A DNA stretch of 64,000 nucleotides from Pteria penguin (Eukaryota > Mollusca > Bivalvia > Pterioida > Pteriidae), in contig CM068586.1 in NCBI GenBank assembly GCA_035048485.1, forward strand, positions 46,288,287-46,352,286, in the 5' to 3' direction. Position numbers and translations under genes: made by a program. Under the pieces are notes generated by a model. It made no database searches, was not told the DNA's origin, and saw only the letters and a program-made list of their open reading frames with translations. This document shows, piece by piece, positions 57,300 to 64,000 of the stretch. The first letter of the stretch is position 1. Every line of letters begins with the position of its first letter.

Positions 57300-57842
57300 C
57301 ATGTCTGCTAGTGGACATTGGAACATTTTCACTTGTATGATATACATGTATGCTTTGTATGTTCATACATTACACAGTCCTGGAATAGAATGTATATCAT
57401 ATAGCATACATCTTTAATTGATGCTGTTTATCATGTAGCGTACATCTGTTTATTTATGTACTGTTAATTATCAATCATATCTGATAGTGCTAACAATACA
57501 CATAGAAACATTTTCACTTGCATGATATTACTAGTTACCTGGTCACCTAGTGAGGTTATACAGAGTGATACGGGGTCATTTACTGACCCTGTATCATCAT
57601 TCCATACAACCCCTCTTAGTGACCATATGATGATTTTAACCACCCGTAGTCTCTAATACTTTATCAAAATCTTTATTTGGGTAATACATGTTGATAAGAA
57701 AGTTATAAAAGATCACATTTAGATTACAAGTAAATGTCCAAAGTCAAGGCATTTCTGAATGACTCATGCTCAGTATCAGAAAATTGACTTCATAACTATA
57801 TAAGTAAAGGTGGTGAAAACGTGTATGTTTTATTATCTATAT

Positions 57843-58079
57843 ATTCTAATGCATTTTGTTTGTAATACACGATCTCAATGACTGCCCGATTTAAAAACTA
57901 AAAGGGTATTCACGATACCCTGCAGTTTTTTATACGACGTCATGATACCCTGCAGTTTTTTATATGTGACGACAAGATACCTTACAGTTTTTGATATGAC
58001 GTCACTTGATTAGCGACTGACTCTTTACTCTGTGCGTATTGCTTCTAGTTGTAATAATCTTTGTCAAATGCATTAGAAT
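57843..58079. repeat. Inverted repeat with internal GATACCCTGCAGTTTTTTAT duplication
   Basis: ATTCTAATGCATTTTG at the left is complementary to CAAATGCATTAGAAT at the right. Inside, GATACC(C/T)T(G/A)CAGTTTTT occurs three times, followed by TATGACGTCA-like sequence. Confidence 0.6.
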
Positions 58080-58202
58080 GGGGTTACCATGCTTGTGTTT
58101 TACAAAAACTGACAGGCCAACGCCTCGCAGTGAAACTCAATTTCTGACAGGGTATTTGCTGAAACCCTGTAAGTTTTTGTAAAACACTTGCATGGTAACC
58201 CC
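58080..58202. mobile_element. 123 bp MITE
   Basis: GGGGTTACCATGCTTGTGTT and its inverted partner at 58165-58202 form ~37 bp TIRs with few mismatches. The interior is non-coding. Confidence 0.88.
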
Positions 58203-58445
58203 GAAATACCCGACCTGGTAAAGAATGTATATCATGTAGCGTACATCTGTTAACTCATGTTGTATATCATGTAGCGTACATCTGTTAACTCATGTTGTTT
58301 ATTATGTAGCGTACATCTGTTAACTCATGTTGTATATCATGTAGTGTACATCTGTTAATTTATGTATTGTTAATTATCAGTCATATCTGACAGTACTAAC
58401 AGTACATAAAGAAACATTTTCACTTGCATGATATACATATATAGT

Positions 58446-58970
58446 ATATAAACTAGCATAATTCATTTGCCATGTTATGTCACATCAAGATTATTTCACT
58501 TCTTTGACTATGAGAGATCTGCCTGATGTGTTGCATATATCATCTACAGAATCCAGTCATTTGAGGCAACATCACTTATCATCAGGAAATCTTAAATGCT
58601 AATGTTTATTGCCCCTTTGGTTTAACTCTTTACCGACATTGAGTCAGTCCAGTGGGGTTCAAACCAAGGACCTTAAGCAACAATTATTTGAGAACATTTC
58701 TATGAATCCTATAATTTTAATACGAAATCAAAGTAAAAACTCAAACCATCACATTCATTTATCTGAGTACTCTTGTAAATACACCATTGAATCAGAAACG
58801 GCAGTCATCTTCTTGATACAGCACTCATGATATGTACACTGAAATGTAAACAAACTAATGATATATTTACGTTTACAAACTTAATCAAATATCAATGACA
58901 CAGTTACACACTTACCTAAATATCTGTCCAATACTATACATTGCATATATATATTAACAATATACAGTGT
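58446..58970. other. Unassigned spacer with SINE tail trace
   Basis: GATCTGCCTGATGTGTTGCA near 58506 resembles the minus-strand SINE tail region (CTGCCTGATGCATTGCA). Nothing else is supported. Confidence 0.45.
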
Positions 58971-58979
58971 GTATTACCA

Positions 58980-59190
58980 CATGTATCAGTTGAATATCTT
59001 ACACTAAATAGTATGCCACCACTATACTTCATGTAATAACTGAATACCCTACACTAAATAGGATGCTAGCACTATACTAAATGTAATAATTGAATATCCT
59101 ACACTAGATAATAAACCAGTTCTATACCACATGTAATAGTTGAATCAGCACCACACTACATATAATACTTGAACATCCTACACTGTATAG
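58980..59190. repeat. ~55 bp tandem repeat, four units
   Basis: CATGTAATA(G/A)(T/C)TGAATATC followed by CTACACTA(A/G)ATA recurs four times with substantial divergence. Confidence 0.85.
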
Positions 59191-60910
59191 TCAGAGACGT
59201 TCATAGATATTGTTATTTAAGATACAAATCCCTTTGAACAGTGCAAAGTGTAATAGTGTACCCATTTTTAAATAAGCCAGTTAGTACAGCCAAAGTGGCT
59301 AACAGTGGGACAAAATATCTTGTACAGGACACAAAGGTGCGAGTAAACTACTAGCTTTTGTAAGTAAAAATTGACAAGTGCGAGAAATAATCATATGCAT
59401 GTCACCTAATGACAAGTGAAAATTTCAGAACATATACAATTTTGTAATTACTCTTCCAGTGTTGTTTTCATGCATAATAAACACGTCATCAGGATCATTT
59501 TTGCGTTTAAAGATGGGCAACACGTCAAGCATTTATACAGAAGTGTTTACAAAAGCATGCCTAGTGCAATATGGCATAAATCAAACAAAATTTATTTTCT
59601 TTTGAATCTGAAGAGTCAAAGTTGAATGAAATATATTTAAAAATAGTTTCACCATAGAAGGATTTGCAGTACAAAGAATGGTTAAATGAAGCAGTGTAAC
59701 AAGACAATGATCTAACAGAATGTCTGAGTTATGAGCACAACCATTTAACTATGCACGTTGTCATGAAAAGTTCTGTTTTTCATATTGCTAGGGAAGCGTT
59801 ATGGTTAAAATCTAAGACCTCAGCAGATTGTAATGTGTTGTGAGTAAATATTGGAGGTAACTAGCCAAGTGTCTAGTAGAGAAAAAGAGACACCTGGAAC
59901 TCTGTTTTATCTGAATATACTCAAGATGGAGTGTTAAATCCAACGATGTTTGCAATTCAGAGAATTACTGTCGGCTGTTGATATGGAGCAAGAAATTCAA
60001 TAAATGTGTAAACCATTGTTCCATAAAACCTCAAATGAAGGGATGATTCCCATGTCAGTTTTATTCTAAAAATTTGTGTTTCTGCTTGATATGTAATTGA
60101 ACTGGAAGGGGGGTGTTTGGATGTTTTAAAAGGCTGATTTCAAAGGGAAAACAAGAGCCATGTTTGAGGTTTTGCTCGCTTTCATGCTCTTACAAACACT
60201 TTACTCATTGCCTGCATTTCTCAGCTGAAGTGGCATCTGTACTAACGAGAATAACTACAATAAGGGTATTAGGTTTGCTTTACTTCACCATTCCTACATT
60301 ACTTCTTAACCTATCCTTGTCACTATATGGATTATAATCCTATATTTTTTCCAGTTCTACACAAGTACCAACTCGTGAAAAATTAAACTGTCACTTAACA
60401 AAGGCTTGAAATACAGCTGTTTACCTACATACCTGCAAAACATCACCAATTCCTAGACTATCCCTGCCTGGCTCGCTGCTCTGACACCTTTTACTGTATT
60501 ATGTACAGGTAAACAGTCTCTATGGGCATGATGGGATAGTACCACTGTGTGCCTAAAACATTGAATCATAATGAATATATATGAGGGTGTACATGATAAC
60601 AAAGTGTAAAAGTAGGTACTTACCAGTACATATACATGTACTAGATCTTACCTGCTAAAGGAGTGTTTGATTCACACACTTCCATATAAACTATTTATGA
60701 TCTTTTTGTTAGTGATGTTCATCCATCACAATATAACTCTGTGGAGTTTTGAGACTAGATATATAAATAATTGGCCTTTTTTTTGTTTTTGTAAATGTAT
60801 GCATGTAAATTTTATACTGTAGTGCTCCACAACCATATCAACCTAACATAATGCCAACTTGTTCTGGGTAGGATAACAATGCAGGTCTTCATTTAATGGC
60901 CTAGTGATTA
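59191..60910. other. Unassigned spacer
   Basis: No gene or repeat could be supported. Frames of 69 and 74 codons (59416, 60113) have no domain. Confidence 0.45.
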
Positions 60911-60918
60911 CTATCAAG

Positions 60919-61080
60919 CCATCAGTGAATTAACAATACATATCCACCTGCAGTACTGTACTGCATGCAACAGCAAGAGTACACAGCAGAAATTAGCATG
61001 ACGTGATAAGGGGTAAGTCATCAGTGAATTAACAATATATATCCACCTGTAGTACTGTACTTCATGCAACTGCGAGTGTA
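60919..61080. repeat. Direct duplication, ~99 bp period
   Basis: ATCAGTGAATTAACAATA(C/T)ATATCCACCTG(C/T)AGTACTGTACT recurs 99 bases later, followed by (G/T)CATGCAAC. Confidence 0.92.
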
Positions 61081-61945
61081 AAATATAAAATATCAATTTA
61101 AACCTTTTGTGGCTAAAGACGCATTTGCCAGAATACTCTAGTCTGTAAAATGACCATAAAGGATTTATATTTCCAAATTCTAGACGTATCATTGCTTGGC
61201 CATCACAACAGAAAAAGTTATAAGTAATTCATTATTATTTGAATTCAACAACTCCACATTGCTAGTAATATATATACTCCTGATAACTGACCAGATTAGT
61301 AAGTAACTAAGAATTTGAAATACAAGCATCTGATTCAGGTTAAAATTATTATGAATCATGGACACTTAACCCCTGGATCCACTCCTTTCCTGAAGCCTAC
61401 TGAGTGCACATGGATGTCAACACCCACTCTATTTGCAGGGTGTAATGGATTAGAGTGGTTACCCTAACACTGGAATATGTCTGTAATTCTTTCCATTTAC
61501 ACAGAAGGCCATAAACATGTATACACATGTAACCTAAGTTTACAACATATGTAGTGTTTATAACTTGACTGCCAATGGCCTAGCCACAGTATAAACTGCA
61601 AGTTAAGCTTGCATGCTTGAGGATCCATAATAACAATCCTTGTGAAAAAGAAGACTTGGGCAACTGCATGCAATTATAAAGATGCTTGGCTATGTTACTG
61701 TCTGTATAAACTTTAGATGCACACCAAATGTCTTGGCTGCCCAGTACCACACAGTGCGTGTACTGACTGTTACATCAATATCACATCTATAACTTACTGA
61801 TGTACTATATTGTACTGCACATGTACATGTAGACATGTGGCATTACATTGACAGACAGCTTAAATGATGATTGTATTAACTATACTGAACAGGACAGCAT
61901 TATCATAACATATATATTTCAACTTGTGCTACTATAGACAGTGAC
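61081..61945. other. Unassigned spacer
   Basis: No supported feature. Confidence 0.5.
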
Positions 61946-62142
61946 CTCTTTTGAGATTCTTGCACGTGGCCATTTTATTATGCTGTCGTTTAATACTATT
62001 GCCACTCGTCAGCTTAATAAAACAGCCATGTGCTAGTCCTGCAATGCAAGACTCCGTTCCTCTTATTTACTTGCTGTTCGCACTTATAATTGTCAGTGAG
62101 GTCATGTTTATAGGACTACCATGTGCAAGAATCTCAAAAGAG
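61946..62142. mobile_element. 197 bp MITE
   Basis: CTCTTTTGAGATTCTTGCAC at the left and its complement at 62119-62142 give 24 bp TIRs with one mismatch. A 73-codon frame at 61951-62172 runs across it and is not a gene. Confidence 0.88.
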
Positions 62143-62640
62143 ATTACTAAGACAGGTACAGAGAGTATCTAACTTGACTTAAGTAAAGTTAAATATTTAC
62201 AAAAAGAACAGGAAGACCCCTGTAAACACACCTCTGATCAGCTAATGCTAGTAAACCTAATAGAAAAGGGACGAAATAGCACCATTGACATTGTAGAGCC
62301 TATACCACATCCATTGAGAACAGAGGTCAGGGTCAGTAGATGTTGATCAATCATATGTCCTCCAACGATGAAGTTAGATCAAGGTCCACTAGAGTGATGA
62401 GTGGAAAATCTGAAAGTGAAGTGAAACGGCGTCATTTCCACATTTTTTAAGAACGACACATTTTGCAACTATCGGTCATTGGCGATGTGTATAATATTCC
62501 GTACTAGTACAGACAGTATTCTTTCCTTGAATAGAGACGATACAAAACATTATGGCATAATGGCTGGCCTGTATCTTTCCATACATACCGTGTATCACAA
62601 TGCACAACTTCACGACCGCGTGATCGCATTCGCTGGCTCG
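62143..62640. other. Unassigned spacer
   Basis: No supported feature. Confidence 0.5.
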
Positions 62641-62911
62641 GTACTGCAACAGGCGTCCATGATTTCAGTGTCGATAACTCCCTCCCCGTGACTGGAGTAC
62701 CTCTTGATAACATAGCTTTAGGGGGGACCGACTGTAAATTAATAATCAATTAATGCCTACAGTCAAGGACATATATATCTTGTTATTAGGTCCTTGCTAC
62801 AGTACTGTACAGTACTTTTCATATCAGCATTCAAATGATACTGTATACATTTGAAACGTTGAAATGTTTTCGGTATACCGGTCTAGATTACAACTGGTTG
62901 ATGATACTGAA
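62641..62911. repeat. Dispersed repeat, copy 2 (partner at 786-1019)
   Basis: Shares GGTACTGCAACAGGCGTCC, TCCCTCCCCGTGACTGGAGT and AACTGGTTGATGATACT with the first copy in the same order. The middle differs by insertions and deletions. Confidence 0.6.
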
Positions 62912-62942
62912 TGTGTACACAGTACAGTGATGTACATACAGC

Positions 62943-63110
62943 CAGGGGCGGATCCAGCATTACATTCAGTTTGGAGGGCGCAGTCACGCGAGGGGCCGGG
63001 TCTGGGGATCGCTAGGCCGGGTCCCGAGCTGGTCCAAGGCGGAGCCTGGTGGGGAACCAGGGGACGAACACCCCCCCCCCCCCCCGTTCGAAGCTCCTGC
63101 TTTTTGCCCA
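62943..63110. mobile_element. GC-rich dispersed element starting GGGGCGGATCCAG, copy 1
   Basis: CCAGGGGCGGATCCAGCATT leads into a GC-rich stretch with GGGTCTGGGGATCGC and GGAGCCTGGTGGGG, ending in a C run at about 63070-63085. The GC content is far above the neighbourhood. A similar element lies at 63590-63745. Confidence 0.6.
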
Positions 63111-63176
63111 GATAGATTTAGTGCCTAAAATCGCGCAGTTTCATCCGCATACGTCACTGTAAATTTATTAGATGGA

Positions 63177-63305
63177 GGGTAATCGAACAATCTAATTAAA
63201 ATTCGACCTATATTTTGCTCCCTTACTAGCTGCGTGTCGCTTAACACGCAGTACATGTACGGGAGCAAAATATAGATTGAATTTTAATTAGATTGGGTAA
63301 TCGAA
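63177..63305. repeat. ~107 bp hairpin flanked by 11 bp direct repeats
   Basis: CAATCTAATTAAAATTCGAC (63188) pairs with the right arm ending GAATTTTAATTAGATTG (63295). An inner GCTGCGTGT/ACACGCAG stem adds to it. GGGTAATCGAA occurs on both sides (63177-63187 and 63295-63305). Confidence 0.88.
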
Positions 63306-63589
63306 GCAATTTGTGATGTTATTCAAGTCTTTTCTATGTTAGCTTATACCTTAATTATTATTCTGGATGTACGTGTGTCTGACTTTGTCATACGAGGTCT
63401 GATATCAAAAAGATATCGGCCTCATGTACTTAGAAATGTACTCACGATTGAAAGAATGGTCATTATTTTTCACTATAATCGGCGCCCGTCATAAACCGCA
63501 ACGACCAACGTCATATGTAGCGTCTTTCGGAACTTGATACGATTAATCCCTTGGTGAACCAAAATGATAATCAATCTCCCTTCATCTCC
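63306..63589. other. Unassigned spacer
   Basis: No supported feature. Confidence 0.5.
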
Positions 63590-63745
63590 AGGGGCGTAAC
63601 AAAGCATGTTATGGAGTGCAAGTACAGAACGGAGAGGGGTCTGGGGACCGCTTTAGGTCCCCAGCGGGTCCAGGGCAGGGCCCTGGTAGGGGGTCCTGGA
63701 GGGCGAAGCCCCCCGGCGGAAAACGAATTTGAGCATTTTTGAGGC
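63590..63745. mobile_element. GC-rich dispersed element, copy 2
   Basis: CCAGGGGCGTAACAAAGC, then GGGGTCTGGGGACCGC, GGGCCCTGGTAGGGGG and GGGCGAAGCCCCCCGG. It shares the order of the GC-rich parts with 62943-63110 but lacks the GGATCC motif. Confidence 0.55.
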
Positions 63746-64000
63746 CGACAGACAAGTTTTTAAGGCCTTGAAAATGATTAAAATCAGACCCAAAATTTCA
63801 AGGTTTTTGTCTTGTGCGAGTAATTTTCCATACAATTCAATGATTCAAGAGTCGATTTTTTGGAATTGAAGGAATAAATGGACAACTGTCAAGTCTTATT
63901 AAACAAGAAACAAGTCGCAAAAACTTTAATAAATCAATTCACAACGACTGTCTACTCATTGAAAAGGAACGCCAATCGTCTTTTGCCCATTTCTGCAAAT
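63746..64000. other. Unassigned window edge
   Basis: No supported feature before the window ends. Confidence 0.5.

Larger units (their letters stand above)
57300..58445. repeat. Repeated GTATATCATGTAGCGTACAT block with insertions
   Basis: A unit with TATCATGTAGCGTACATCTG, then CTGTTAATTATCA(A/G)TCATA, then GAAACATTTTCACTTGCATG occurs at 57390-57535 and at 58226-58445, and its last part also at 57310-57355. In the second copy a 35-base subunit is tandemly repeated four times. A MITE and other sequence separate the copies. Confidence 0.85.

Noticed and set aside
60113..60337. 74-codon plus-strand frame with a hydrophobic end
   Set aside because: Short, no homology that I recognise, no splice or promoter support.

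Overview
This is eukaryotic, AT-rich, non-coding DNA packed with repeats. I found no bacterial-style operon, rRNA gene or intact long gene. The repeat content points to a marine mollusc, most likely a bivalve: tRNA-derived SINEs with TCAATCAATC tails, dispersed families starting GAGGCCCAAGTGGGCC, families ending GGGGGCATAAAA, and very many miniature inverted-repeat elements. The species is inferred from repeat style only.

Layout. 1-12.9 kb: SINE copies, two dispersed ~1 kb repeats ending in a long hairpin (2148-3171 and 9406-10384), a foldback element with ~190 bp arms (6408-7766) and another whose ends carry palindromic TTCTCGTTCGAACGAGAA arrays (8757-10760). 12.9-16.9 kb: further dispersed families and a MITE. 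16.9-26.9 kb: a ~306 bp tandem array of 25 units. Each unit carries a 125 bp exon-like block between a branch-point/acceptor-like stretch and a donor-like stretch. Diverged copies lie on both sides, and a GAGACAG minisatellite lies near the end. 28.3-29.4 kb: a possible terminal exon, followed by a sequence that matches the complete type III hammerhead ribozyme consensus. 29.5-39.9 kb: MITEs and a nest of foldback elements about 6.4 kb across, including two elements with internal 145 bp repeats and a 1.36 kb palindromic element with a 9 bp target duplication. 40-47 kb: dispersed families and SINEs. 47.6-49.7 kb: a 37 bp minisatellite of about 57 copies.

50.6-54.8 kb: a piggyBac-type element (TTAA duplication, 13 bp TIR plus subterminal inverted repeat). 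It carries a frameshifted copy of a cysteine-bearing invertebrate ORF family and a nested pogo/Tigger element with a decayed transposase. 54.8-56.1 kb: two decayed LINE fragments on opposite strands. 56-64 kb: small tandem repeats, MITEs and dispersed repeats.

Four short, near-perfect hairpins (11.6, 37.3, 39.6 and 63.2 kb) are each flanked by 7-11 bp direct repeats, a pattern no standard element class in the window explains. The most interesting items are the hammerhead ribozyme, the exon-like array, the piggyBac-type element with its cargo ORF, the nested foldback cluster and the hairpins with direct repeats. No host gene could be assigned with confidence, and all recognisable proteins are broken mobile-element remnants.
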